Position numbers and translations under genes: made by a program | Notes under the pieces: generated by a model | The model's database searches: none | Told to the model about the DNA's origin: nothing | The model's input: the letters and a program-made list of their open reading frames with translations, nothing else | Shown: positions 40,701 through 55,400 of the stretch, in pieces | How positions within the stretch are numbered: position 1 is the stretch's first letter | How the letters are laid out: each line of letters opens with the position of its first letter | Assembly: GCF_020882245.1 (NCBI RefSeq) | Contig: NC_083599.1 | Location: 6,510,001-6,574,000, forward strand | DNA from: Rhopalosiphum padi | Taxonomy: Eukaryota > Arthropoda > Insecta > Hemiptera > Aphididae | Reading direction: 5' to 3' | Length of the DNA stretch: 64,000 bases

Positions 40701-43700
40701 AATTTTATATTCTACTATTGTATTTTTTACAAAATAATGATCTTTTTAGAACTTAATTCTCTCAAAGTGTGGCTCAAATCAAATTAGCTAACAGTGAGTA
40801 TTACCTATCTGTAATAAATATATTATTATGTATTTTTGTGCTACAAATAAAGGATTAGTAATGTTATTTTTAAGGACTCTGTTTAAACATTATGATAAAT
40901 GAAAAACTACTCGTCCGTATTTTGAATTATCTCTACTAAATAAATTTACAGTAAAACAGGGTTAGAGTGTTATAATTTGAAGTAAAAAAAATTCTATCGT
41001 CACAAATTATATTTTATGTAGTACAAAAAATGTCAAGAATTATTAAGTATAATATTTAAATGTATTTAAACATTTTCGAAAATCTTAATTTGAATAAATT
41101 CATTATTAAAGGAAAAAAATAAGGGTAAGCATGTTCGATAAATCACTGAATCACTTTGTTTATATCTTACAATATAAATATTTAAATGTTTATTTTTTTG
41201 ATAATAACTGTACCTTGGATCTATGTGTGCAGTATATATTTTGTTTTGTTTTAATTACAGCAAATAAGTAACGGATTAGCAATTACCTAAATGGCCTAAT
41301 AAAATACAATAGAAAACGTATTATTCATGAGAAAATCATATGTTTTAAACATTGTCGTTTTCAAACATATTCTACGGGTAACATTTAATTTAATAAATGG
41401 ATGTGAATTTCATTAGAGGTAATAGTTTTAAGGGACGCAATAATTTGTGTCCATTTCCTAGAATTTCTGATGGTGGTAAATATACCAGATAAGAACTACA
41501 ATAAAAATGGAGTGCAATTCTACAAATAGAGAACGCTGCAGTAGGTACTATCTTTCGCATAATGTATATATATCTGTATATAGGTGGGTCGTGGCCATAA
41601 ATCACAATCCAAAAAATCAAGTTTGGAATAAAAAAAATAATACATTATATTTTATTAGGGATCGAAAATAAAAATATAATGTTAAATAAAAAATTATAAA
41701 ACCTCGATACACACATAATATATATTATACATAAATTCACTTTTATTTATTTATGAAAATATGTATATGTGTGTGTGTGTGTGATGTATATTATACATGT
41801 CACACGTAAAACAGCATGATAAATATTGATCATATGACTTACATAAATTGCCTACATCTATAATTCAGTCACTGTAACTATATGCTTGATGTTTCGCAAT
41901 ATCTTAAAAAAAATTATGAACATTGATACTCTGTAAAATCATAATAATAATTATTTTGTTCTATGTTTCAATAAAAATTAATGCTATAACTTATAAGTAA
42001 ATACTAGATTTTCAGATTCTTAAAAGCTTCAACTATAATTCTACTAGGTATCCTTTAAAAACCCTTATTCTCTTAATAACTAGTAAAAATGTATAGGAGA
42101 TATTTTTTTTTCACCTTAAATAATGTAAAATCTATGCATAAGTTACAATAAGTATAAGTTTAAATTCACTTTATTATGTTTATAATATTTATTTTTCCAT
42201 CTATTTACTGTACATTATAATATAATAGTATGTTTAAACTTGAAAATATTTATTACACATGTTTTCTTTGGTAAATTATTTAATTCCAGTCACATTTGAA
42301 ACAAAAAACGTTTAAATTAAAAACGTTTATTATTCTACAAATAAATAAATACAACTCGAGAAATGAAAAAAATATGATTTTGTTTTTATGAACATTAACA
42401 GAATATCTTCTTAAATAATATTAAATATAAAATATATAAATATTTATGTTCTATAATATCTAAAACATGATTTAATATAAAGAATCAATGTTTTTCTATG
42501 AATTTTGTAGTGAATAAGTTGGCCACATTTTTTTACCCATTCTGAGCTGTATAAAGTCATTAAATATATAAAAAAAAACCAAAAAGCCCTCTATTTAGTT
42601 TTAAAGTAATCTGATTTTTAACACTCCCTTGACTAGGCTTTAATAATATTTATGATAATTTACTCAAAAATGTGTCAACTACAAATGTATATAGTAATTT
42701 ATTAATAATCAATAAAATATTATAATTTATAATAGTTAACAAATTTTATTAGCATATTTATTATATTATATTTCCCACGTAATTAAAAGTCGTATTTATA
42801 AACTATAAACAAAATATAATTGAGAAACATCATGTTTGTACGATAGTACGTAAAAGAAATATAATCTAATAGGCATCAAATTAAGATAACACTTTTATAA
42901 TATTGGAATATTACAAGATCGTCAAATTCCTTACCATACAATATATCAATGATAAAAGTACAAAATTCTGATAAAATAATTACTAACCTACCTATTTTCT
43001 ATGTGTTATAGATATATTAATTCTTTATATAAATATTTAGAAATTAAAAAATGTATCTCTTCATAATTATTTAAATTAACGATGTTCCAACTATGTAGCT
43101 ATTCGAATACCTCATTTTATTAACAAAAAAAAAATGTCAAGACTGCACTTCCCTTCCCCACTACTTATGCTTAATACATATGCAGATAGACGGTTAATGT
43201 TAAGTTTTTTGCTGGGCTAGAAAGTAATTAATAATTATTATATTCTATATACATTATAACTATAGACATTCACTACCTGATCGCTGAACTCAAGAACCGT
43301 TCTTGAAACATCAAACAACTTTTTAAAATTAATATGGGACGCCCGACAAGCGAGTTACAAAAGAAAATGGGCTTAGTAGATCATTATTAGAGATACATTT
43401 TTATTAATTAAAGAACGTATACATATTACATAATGAAATATAATTAATTTCATATCATTCAAACTATATTCAATACTTCACTTTTGATTACCTATACGAA
43501 AATAAATAATTTATTTTAATAACTAATGCAAATTATTGGTTTTCCAAACATTTAATTTGGGTTAAACATGTGACAAAAATATTATATAGAATTATGATTG
43601 ACGTCAAATATAATCGTAATTAATGATTTATAAATTCTAAACTGTATTACTTTTATATTTTAAGTTTTAAATTAAATTTATATTATTAAATGGGTTTTTT

Positions 43701-46700
43701 TTTAAATTTTATTTTAATAGCGTTAACTTGTTGGAATTACATATTATATCTATGTACATACTAAACACATTCTATTAATCGTTAAAATTTTTAAAGATTT
43801 TCGTTTAAAATATTCCATATTTTCCATTAATAACATTTTAAAGCCTTCATTTTTACACACCAAATGTCACAAATTAATAGATTTTATGAAATTTTGCAAA
43901 TTAATTTTAATTACAATTAAGTTTTAAGACATAACTAAAAGCAACTCAAAAGCTAACTCCGATCACTAGGCAATGAGAATTAATTGAATTAGACATTTAT
44001 TTTGAAAGGGATTTATTTACGGTTAGTAAGAGATCATGGATTCATAAGACTACATAAACCCATCACTTGGCTTACTAGTGTGTAGTCACGGGGTGGACAT
44101 GAGATTTTCAAAATAAAAAAAAGTTCCACAAAATATATTCTTTGGACACATTCAACCATAATACAGTCGTAAGAGCTATATGAATCCTAAATTATGGAAC
44201 CATATTAAAAAATGACGGAGAAAAGTAATACACTTAATTGGCGCGCTATTATTAATACAACGCCAAGCATTTTCAATGCCTTGCAGCAAATCTCTTTGAT
44301 GTGATGTAGACCAGAGCTGAAATGATATTCCAAGTGAAATCGAAGACTGTGAACAGAAACATCAGCACAGGAAACAATAGTAAATGATAAATGCTAAAAA
44401 CAAAGGCGGATTAAGGCTGCGTGAAAATTATTATCACGAATATATTTTAAACACGAAAAAAAACTTTTAAGAGCATAGACGGCATAGACTATCGTATAAT
44501 GTTGATTTATGGGCAATTTTTTTATATTTTGTTATTTTTAAGCATATGAAATATTACAATCTACAATATTTAAAAACTAAAAATTGTATACTCTTTTCAA
44601 TTTAAAAAAAAAAAAAACTAATATCATCACTAATCCGGTACAGATTTTCCCACACACCAGCTATAGGTACAAAATCTAAACTGTCTTACTAGTTACTATT
44701 AATATCTCACGAGGCCATTGACTGGCCATTGATCAGTATAATATTATATTGACTATGATAAATTTGTATTAATGTCTTAATTAGTATTGCAATGACTAAT
44801 GGACAAGTAAATTTGACGGGAAAGGAAACGCCCCATATTTTAAATGCATCGCTATACCTTCTATTATATAGTCAAAATCGAATTTAATAAATGACGACTC
44901 ATTGAGATATTAATTAAATCCAAAAACGATTAATAGGTACATAGAACCCAGTATGCAAATAATGCAAAATAATATTATCACCATGGTTTGAAAAATTGAA
45001 TTTGGAATATTTCAATATTTAGTAAAATAATCGCTAATATTTTATTATAATTATCATTTAAGAAATTTTAATTAAATCGTTGTTAATTTTTCATTCATAA
45101 GTTATCGATGGCTATATTAAGAATACCTACGTATATATACGTCAAAACGTCAGCTTTTGTTCTGTTTACAAATTAATGACTTTATATCGCAGTCTTTGAA
45201 AGCGAACAGTATCAATATTGCCTTTTGATTTTGATAGATTATAATTTATAATAATATATTACCGTAATAATAATAACGGTGAAATAAAAAAACAACGCAA
45301 AATCATCCATAATATTATATTTAATAATATTATGATTTCCCTAACTTTAGGTGAGGACTTAAAACAAAAACTAATACAAATATTATATTTCATTATTAAC
45401 CTATTGAGTTGTTATAATATATGTATACTCAAAAAATAACTTAACTAAAAATATCACAATTTAATGGATTATCTGTGCTCGTGTAAAACTATAGGTATCT
45501 AAACATTTTAGGAATCTAGTCATGAGTACAAAATCAATACCGTTCACTAATTTGGAAAAATCTAAATACTTTACAAACTATAGATACCTAACAATAAAAA
45601 ATAATGACAGCATCATCTATATATTATGAATAATAAGACAATAAGCAATATTATTATAATCACTGGTATCATAGACAAAGGCATAAAAATACAATCAATC
45701 CTATTTTAAAAAAGGTACCTAGTTATACTTAAATATTAAGCTTATTTTATTTATTGTATTTATTATTATTCAAAACGATTATGCGTAATACTAATATTGA
45801 AAATAAATGCAATTACATGCAACGGTTATGGCTTAGTTGTCAGTTGAATTATTATGTGATAAAAAAAAAAGCTATATTGATAATGAATAATTAGTTTAAA
45901 TTAAAACACTTATTATTTTTAAAAATCTATAATATTTTAAAAGATAATATTTTTATGACATGTATTTTTAATTCCTTATTCCAAAGCATAATGTTACTCG
46001 GAGTACTTTGATACTAAAATCCAAATTTTAAATGACCAATTTATAACTTATATCTAATTATTTAAGGTTTTGATCGACGGAGTGGAGTGTATTACATACC
46101 TAGTACTTTCTCCATAAAATGTTGGTTTACTACTCCGTTTATGAAATGTTAAGTACTTTCAATTAATAAATTATTAGCCAAAAATTTTATTTTGATAGAT
46201 CGAAGTATAACAAAAATATTTTGCTTCAGAGAATGGCATTAAGAATGTATATTGTCGATCAAGATTAAAAAATTTAAAAAAAAAATGATTTTGTGTAAAA
46301 GAAAAATGTTCAAAAATATTTGTGTTATCTCAAACAAAGAGTGATTTTTTTCGATTGGATCACTCCACCAAAATAATAGCTATTATATTTTTTTCACGGA
46401 ACAGAGATCGACATGAATGTAAAATTTCAGTTGAATAATTCTCAATAGTATAACAAGCGTGTTCAGAATAATTTTTTATAGACAAAATTATTACTGCTTT
46501 ATTTTGATTGGTAAGTTTTTCCTAATAGTAAATGTAGTATCCGGTAAGAGTTTTACAACAATATTTCAATATTTTAGTACTAAGCGAATAACTAATTTTT
46601 TTTAAATTTTGGATTTATACAATTATAAAATCCAATATCTAGTAGAAAAATTAAAATGTATGACCGTTGCTGTGGAAAAGAATAAGTAATATTTATATAC

Positions 46701-47979
46701 TACTTATTTAGTATTTCTAATTACAAAATTATCCATGAAATTAATAAAATAGAAAAATATATTATTATAACACCTAATTATCAATGAAGAACATTTTAAT
46801 TCATTTTAATACAAATTTGTATTCTTAAACTTATACGAATATTTTTAATTAATATTTTCAACGTCAGTCTTTAATTATGATCTGACTCTGAAAAAACCAT
46901 AATTTAGAGAAATTAATATCATTCGTCAGTTTATAAGAACGACATAAAATTATAAAATTTAAAAAAAAAAAATTAATTTTCTATTAAAAATTTACTTTTT
47001 TTTAAATATAGGTTTAAAGTTGTATATTTTATAATACTCATTAAAATAAAATATTATCTAAAGTATTTTTCTTATTCTTGGACGTGGGTAATTGAACTAT
47101 TCAGTAATTTGGTGTGGGTTTAATAAGGGGTTATAGTAAGTGTTTAATTAATTAAATTATAAGATCTCTGGACTTTCCACTTGGTCCTTTCATAAGGATT
47201 TTTTAGGATAGAGATAGATAATAGGTTTTTTTTTATTCTTTAATTGGTATGATTTTGAAAGCTACTTTGAATTTGTAGCAGTGATATTTAGTTTCTATTT
47301 TAGTAACGTTAGGAATGTGAAGATGGATGTGGGGTATGCTTTGAAACGAACGGAGGTGAATTATTTTATGAGTCTGAAGAGTTTTCATTGTTTTTTACTT
47401 GTTTTTATTTTGTGTGTGTGTTAGTTCATCTGGCAAAATTCCAAATATTAATATTTCACCACATTTAAATAAATTATAAATACTACTATGGTACTCATCT
47501 GTGATAACTTTATCAATTTTCGTGCCAACGACCAAAATGCTTCTAAATTCTACAGATATGATTTATAAATTAGTGATTTAAATCAAATCAATATTAAAGA
47601 TTACATATGTATAATAGTACATAAGATATTTTATTTAAATTTTTTACTAGTTTTTAAATACCTTTAATAAAATGTATTTTAAACGCTTAAAAATGATAAA
47701 TTTAAATTTCATAATTAAAACTATATAAAAATTAATATTGAATAATATAAAAAAATAATGAGTAATAGGCAATCCAATATAGTTATATATAATATTTTTA
47801 TAAAGATAAATTATTATTCTCTATAAATTACAGATAGTATTAACATTAACATTTCTAAAATTTCAAATCCAAATATTTTAAAAGGGTTGTCAAATTTATT
47901 TAAAATTTTTAATTTTTAAATCCAAACTAAATTTTACGATCTAAAGAAATTATTAATTATAGTTGAGAATTAAAATATT
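37766..47979. other. AT-rich DNA, no gene seen
   Basis: No exon recognised on either strand. A somewhat GC-richer stretch at 44030-44440 and a G-skewed one at 47090-47420 could be eroded transposon sequence, but I cannot align them with a known protein. Confidence 0.45.
41768..41783. repeat. (TG)8 microsatellite
   Basis: A short TG dinucleotide run within AT-rich DNA. Confidence 0.85.
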
Positions 47980-48050
47980 TTATTCACGTTGATCGGCTAT
48001 TTTGATGACTCTACGTCTTACCGTCTGGTTGACGCCCGACAATGTTTGTA
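47980..48050 (+). pseudogene. Possible Copia-type pol remnant
   Basis: The frame LIGYFDDSTSYRLVDAR resembles the GYSD-S-AYRLYDP motif downstream of the integrase domain in Ty1/Copia polyproteins. Only about 17 residues match the pattern; the hydrophobic continuation to 48195 does not. No LTRs were seen. It could be chance. Confidence 0.3.
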
Positions 48051-48529
48051 TCAACACGTTCGCACTAATTTTGTCCTTATCTTTATTTTGGTTTTTATTA
48101 GTACCATAGATCCTATGTTACTAACTATCAAACAGATTGTGACCTGGGGTTATCACACCATTGCTTTTATCATTATATTTAATACCTGTCTATAATTCAA
48201 TATTCGCAATGAACTGTTTCCTGATAAATTGTATATACATAATATTATATTATGATACACTGTTAATAAAATTTACTTTGAGTTTTCCCTTTTTTTCACT
48301 TCGCAATATCCTGGACATCAGAAATACCTTCTCAAGTATCGATTCGTTGGTAACTTAAAACAATATAGGTATACATAGATCTAGTTTTACATTAATTTAT
48401 ATTTTATATTATAATATATAGTATAAAACAAAATCTGATACAAATGTGTATTTTAAAATGCTTTGTATAATTGATATTCTTGTCGTTGGTTGTAATCGCT
48501 AATGGACGCAGATACCGCTGTTTCATATT

Positions 48530-48552
48530 AAAAAAAAAAAAAAAAAAAAAAA
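48530..48552 (+). repeat. Poly(A) tract, 23 A
   Basis: The longest uninterrupted homopolymer I noticed in the window. It could be the tail of a retroposed sequence, but no body or target duplication is evident. Confidence 0.8.
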
Positions 48553-49068
48553 TGTTTTAATGACTATAACTATTTTGACATTTAAAATATCAGTCTATCT
48601 ATACTGTAATATAACACGGTGTGATTATTTTGACAGTAACCATGTACAATGTCAAATAATATAAACGTTTTTGAAAACAATTTCGAATACATCACTTAAA
48701 TTACTTTTTTTTTAAACGTTTTTATTTTTAATAACATTTATCCTTAATTTCATAATATTTCACTTCAAAATATTAATGCATTTAAATCAAATTTTGAAAA
48801 ATATATTTAACTAACTATAAGTAATTACAATTCTGTTTCAGAATATTATAATGAAATGAATAATGTATTATGGTGTAATTCGAAGAAGTGAAAATTAATA
48901 TAATGATAAAGATACAAATTAGAAAAAAATATTATTTGTTTTTCCAAAAAAAAATAAATTGTTTTAGTAATATATAACGTAAAATAATTGTTTTTCTAAA
49001 ACTATAATAATTTTTGAAACAATCGGTATTCGCTGTTCAATGAATTACCCATAGTATGGATACAAATT

Positions 49069-49074
49069 TTTATT
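49069..49074 (-). terminator. Candidate poly(A) signal for cathepsin B
   Basis: On the minus strand an AATAAA hexamer lies about 120 nt beyond the cathepsin B stop codon. Distance and motif fit a 3'-end processing signal, but AATAAA is frequent in DNA this AT-rich. Confidence 0.4.
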
Positions 49075-49193
49075 TTATGATATTCGTGAATAATAATAAA
49101 TTATCATTACGATGGTGTATGCGTGATGTACATACTAACCACCGGCGGGAGGGAATAGCGGTGATATCAAATCTTTATGCAAGCTAGGTATAC

Positions 49194-49408
49194 TTATGAA
49201 TAATATTCGGGTATTCCAGCAGATGTTGAATTATCGACTTTGCACTCATTCGTTCCCCGACGAATTTTAAAATATCCTCTGTCGCCCCACGTTTCGTTCC
49301 ATGAATTCATCATCAACCAGTACGGCACGTTTTTTTCGACTCCCCATCCAATACACTTCACGGAATGGCCTCCCAAATACGTGGCGTTAGGCGATACCGA
49401 GTAAACAC
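49194..49408 (-). CDS. Cathepsin B exon 6: catalytic His and Asn, stop
   Basis: 215 nt from acceptor TTCCAG|GTGTTT to TAA at 49196-49194. It encodes catalytic His277 in GGHSVKCIGWG and Asn297 in NSWNETWGD, then the C-terminal AGIP motif. It is separated from exon 5 by a 1.8-kb intron that carries a dispersed repeat copy. Confidence 0.95.
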
Positions 49409-52400
49409 CTGGAACCGGTTGAAATTATAGGCATAAGCATTATAAGCATAGATACTATTGGCATTATAGGTGTGCGCGCAGTGCTCAGGGTATTCACAAA
49501 AATCTTTAGACATAAAATGTTTGATTAATTTACAAATATACATTAATATGAATGAATTTCGGTAAAACACTGAAAGTGCTTTTTCGATGGGATTTTTGTA
49601 TTAAATAACGGCCATATTATGCGTGTATATTTACCAGGTCTGCTATAAAATGTCTGATATATATATCTATATATAAATTGAAATGTATATATTTCAAATC
49701 AATATCTGTAAATATAATAAATTTGAAGAACTAGTTTAAGCGCATTGATCTCTGAAAATATTAGTCAGTTTTAAAAAAAATATTTTTGAATTTGATAACC
49801 CAATTCTTGAGAAAAGTTATAGACTATTTAACATCACGTTTCGTCTCTTAAGAGCCGAGAAAAAATAAAACAAGTCAGAAAGAATTCTAAGTGAAAACGA
49901 AGTAATAGCGAAGACGGGTGATCCGACGTGGTGGGTGAGGTGTACTTAGTCATTGTTAAGAATGTCACTTTAATGAATAACTGAAATAAATGTTTTCGAA
50001 AACAATTAAATCGATTAACCGTAGTCTGTAATACTAATAATACAATTAATTACTTTAATATCAATATTAAAAATATATCATGTGAAATGTACTTAGTATT
50101 ATAGCTTACAGACCGTCTCCGTTTAGAATCGTTTTTCGTAAAAATTATATGTCATAGAATTCAAGTTTAAAACATCCATTAAAAGTAACCTACTCAACAC
50201 CAATTATGCAAAAGAGCGATATCCACTTGCCCGAATAACTTTTTTACTATAATTTTTACTTTTTTGATTTTTAATGAAGTAAGTATGGTAATTGAAATGA
50301 AAAAATTCTGAATTTTTGTCAAGTATGAAAATGATAAAAATATAACTCAGTTGTAATAAGTAGGTGGATAATTAAGCTAGCTTTAATATAAAATATTTAT
50401 GAGAGAGATCCGATATCACACCCAAGCGGTATAACGATTTGAATCCACAAAAACATCGGCGTGAACGGTCCCAAAATGTATATTATATTTTATTAACTTT
50501 TCTCCAAAACTATTATATTAAAGTTGGTTGATATCCCATTAAAAAGGGATTAGCAACTAAATACAAAATGTGAGATTAAAAATTTTCAAAAAAAATTATT
50601 TAATTTTTCACAGTTAAAAAAATAATTATTTTTTGCTAGATTTTCATTTAGCGTGGTTTGAAATTGAAAATCAAGAAAGTTTACATACCGATCTCTGACT
50701 TGGTAAGCGTTTTTTTTATTGTAGATATCGATAAATGTTTGTTTTAAAAATTGAATTTAAATTATAAAATTATTCATAAAGTAGTAGTTAAAATAATTAT
50801 TAATTTTAGTATGTTATAGATATAGAAAATTGTTTCTTATTATTCCTTATTATTATTTGTTAAAACTATTAATATGTTACAATTTTAAATAATTATCAAT
50901 AATATTATTGAAAAATATTTTATAATTTAAGGTGAATTAATATTCAAATTATTATTATTTTTGTGATAATAGTTTATTTTTACATTAATTCCAAATATTA
51001 CCAATTTAAAGTAGAAAAACAAATTATTCACACGCACGTCAAAAATATTGTTAACTATAATTTTAAATGTTCTTAAATACTTGTTGATATTTAGTATTTA
51101 ATACTTGGAAAAGCATTTGAATACTCATACTTTAATATATTTAATTTTGTAAATAACTTACAGTACTAGGTATATCTAGTAATAAGTTAAAAAATTCACT
51201 TTGTATTTATTATTATTTTTTTATTAATACTTTATTTACCTGACTTGTACGAAAGAAAATCATCGTACACTTCAAAAGACGCCTCGACCGGTCCATAGTT
51301 TATTATATCGTATTGTATAGAATTGTAATCCAAGTAATATGGTGGATCTTTAACTATAAAGGAAATAAAAAAAAATATTATGTGTTTGTAAAATACTGTA
51401 TTTTAACAATATTTGATTGTTAAGCATTTTAATTAATTGATTAAAATGTTTATGATCCACTAATGATTCTCACTATAATTTATTCTACTAATTATATATT
51501 TATTCAATTTCCAATTTTAGAGATTTTTAAGTTATTACTTTATCAAATAATTATATTATCTATTTTTAATTTCATATCTCTAAGTAGAATTGTCTTTCTA
51601 ATACTTTGATACATAAATGTTTTTCTAAAATTATAGATAAGATACTAAATTTTAAGCCATGCATTTTAATTTAATAATAGAAACCTATTTCTACGTTTGG
51701 TATTGTTAAGATAAATAATACGTTTTTTAAATAATTACTTATTTAAAAAAAATATGCAAACACATATTATCTTATTATATTATTATCGTCGTAATTTATC
51801 ATGTAAAAGGTGATAATAATAATATAAATATAATAATATAATATAATTTTTTAATATCACAAAATAATTTTACTATATCTGTGATCATTTCTATAGGAAA
51901 TAGTTGTATTTCCGTAGCATTTTTTTTGGCATTTGTGATTTTTTTCCGTTTGGTTGCTACATGAATTGTTTCCCGAACAAGGTGGAAACGTGTACGGCTG
52001 ACATCCCTATAACCAGTATTAATTAATATTATATAGTATGATAGTGTACTTGCAGTCTCGTAACGAAATGTTCAATTTACTAATTAAGGTTATATGTTTA
52101 GTCCTAACTATACATGTTTAATTGTTTATTATAATAATATTATTGTCTTATACATTTTATATTATTATTAATGTGTTACTTGAAACGAGTTAAAGTTTCC
52201 TCCAGTGACCAGGCCATGTTTGTAGTAATGTCGCCAAGCTCTGATCGGATAACCTCCTTGACAACCTAAACCACATCGGTAACAACAAGACGTAACTTGT
52301 TCGGCTGATAGTAGTTCATTGAATGTCCCATTTGAAGCTATACACATGCGGTCGGCAAACGCTCCAGAAGTGCTGAACGCCTATAATTGTAGGATGAGGA

Positions 52401-55400
52401 AAATTGTCCATGTAAATATTTAAAAAAACAATTTCATAATATTATCATCGAAGATATAATTTACCCAACATGAGCCACAGTTGCCTTGATCACGAATCGT
52501 CCCGATCGTCGTACAGTTCTTCCATCGTTTTCTCGCGTCAAATTCTATCGGAATACTTGCATTAGACTTGTACAGCGGGTCTTGCGATTTATATGCACCC
52601 GTAGACAAGACTCTTACACCCTTTGACCCCAAAAGTCCTAATATGAATTTCAAAGGTGTTTCCGGGTGAAAGTTGGTGCCAGCCTGAATCGTAAATTTTT
52701 AATAAAAACAACAGCAGTTAGATGGTAACAATTCTAACGATGACATAGCTTAATATATTATTGTTAATCGATGTATTATTATTTTATAAGCTGATTATAG
52801 TATAACGTCATCGTTTCAGAACTGAAGCGATTATAATTAATACAATCATTCTGTGATATAATATAATTATTTACATATTAAAAAAATATAATCTATTATG
52901 ACTAATCTTTTTACTGTTATTATAGTGTATAACTAATTTCAGGTTAATACAATAAATATAACTACTTATCAATATTTACGCCTCAAGACATTAATCGTCA
53001 GATTATTTTTATCGATAGTAGTTTTTTTACAATTTAAAAACTTGACTACTCGTAACCCAATTGTTTGCGAACCATTTTTAACTAAATAATATATTATTCT
53101 AAATTCTAATGTATATTTAGATTATGAACTACGATTAATTAAAATAAATTATTATATATTACATTACCAAACGGATTTTAAAAAGTTAATAATATATAGT
53201 TTAAATACTACATATTTTGATTTTTGTTACAAGTTTTAATATTAAACCCGATTACAATTTGAAAAATAGTCGATAGAGAAGTACAATTTAATCTTACTTA
53301 CATTTACGTTTGCATGTCTACGTGTACGTTTCTATGTGTAGGTATTTAAAACAATATACTATCAACAATTTAATTCAAACCTGACATAATACTATACATA
53401 TAAATACTTAAAATACTACACGAGTTAATTGTTCAAAAATACGAGTTATAATGTGATATGGTTTATCATTATTTTACTCTATAATATAATGTTTAGTTTA
53501 CTTACATTTTCCAGTATCGATGAAACAATTATGAGATTTTAAACCTCAATATTTTATTTTGTTATACAAAATATTTACAGTTTTTATCGTATTTGTTCCT
53601 CGTGCATAAGTTTAATTTATTTATTCAATATTAATTGCATAATAAAGTTTTTGAAATCATTTGAATTAACTTAATTCAGAAATATGTCAAACGATGTTAT
53701 AAAAAAATTATATTATATATTTATTTAATTTGTTTAAGTTTATTCATCGACAGCTTTATGACAATGGTTATTATTTCAGAGTTTGAGCGTATCAATACAG
53801 TTTTTTGTTTTATTGTCACATATATATAAAGAAAAAAAATTTTAAATATATTTTGAGCGTTGTCACATTTAACTCAATGAAAAAGTTTCAACTTTCCACT
53901 TGGAGTGCGATTTAAGGATGTAAATTGTAACAAATTGTTGTAAAAAAAAAAAATGCACTGTACTTTTCTGGATAATTGAGAAAAAAAGTTAAAACCGAAA
54001 AGAAAATAATATAAATTCGAGAATGTTTTCCGTAATTTCCGATTTTTAGCTGTAATTATTTGCTGTAAATAATATATAAAATAACTTGAACATTTATATT
54101 TATTTCACAACGGCAACGCTTTTTAAATATGATATGATTTTTTATTTATTTATTTTATTTTAAACACCATACGAATTTTACAATACGAGTATATAGTAAA
54201 TGTTATTTGAAATATACATAATAATAATTTAAAAAATAAAATATTTTTTAAGCATTTAAAATTTGAATTTTAACAATTTATATTGTTATTAAAATTTATA
54301 TAATTTTAAATCTTAATAATATTGAGATTTAAAAATTAATCATTAACTCATGATGAGCCATACTTTTTTGGTAGAATCTTAAAATTATCAAAAACACTTA
54401 CGAACATTTATTTTGTATACTTTTAAAGTTTAAATGTTGATTAAATTGGATATTCAAAAGAAAAATAACGATTTTTCCTTTTACGTTTTTAGTTATTTTG
54501 TTGTAATCGAAACTTTTTGTCATTAAACATAATATTATTACCATCTATGAACAATGCAATTTTTAAAATATTGAGTCTTATTTATGCCACCACGATTCTA
54601 TTTTTATAATTTTAAATATTGATTTGGACATTATATTATATTTCTAATGTGTTCATAATTGTTATTACATAATATAATATAATTTTTTTTAGAAAAGAAT
54701 AGTTCAATACATTGCATTATTATTGATGAAAATAATTTACTCATACGAAAATAATTACATTATTAAATATCCTCAGAAATAAAAGCTTACACAAAGTTTT
54801 CTGCTCAAAATTATTTTTTCATATGAAATTAATAAATCATTAAATCCTAATTCAACAAACTCATAACAGAAATGAAGTTCAATTTTTACCTTGGATCATT
54901 AATTTGAGTGAAACTTGAGTTTCTTAAAATTACGCTTATAATCTTACATTTTAATAAGCAAACTTTTTAACTTACTACTTTTATTTAAGAGTATTTTAAC
55001 ACATCATAGGTTTTATTCTCAAATAATATATAATTCACATTTTTTTCAAAAAACAAAACTCTGGCCGTGATTTTTATTATAAATTATTTATGTTGACGAT
55101 AATAAAGACATAACTAGCTAGCTATAGGTGCTTATGCATATTTCTTTGTTATGAAGTTATTTTTGTTATCTATATCCAAAATCACTGTTTACAAGATTTA
55201 ATTTTTTTTTTATAGTTTGAAAATTTTACATTGTTATTTAAAAGTAAAATATATGCAAGGAGTAGTTTTTTAAACACTAGTTCGAAAAAAGATCTGGAAT
55301 CTTTGTAAGACATTACGTATTCTTTGATCCTTAGAAATAGAGATGACTGACTAACAGCGGGAGTTTTTTGTTTTGTTTTTAATTTTGGCTTTTGATATAA

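Noticed and set aside
49358..49570. 70-codon minus-strand frame overlapping cathepsin B exon 6
   Set aside because: It is in a different frame from exon 6 and runs across its acceptor into the intron.
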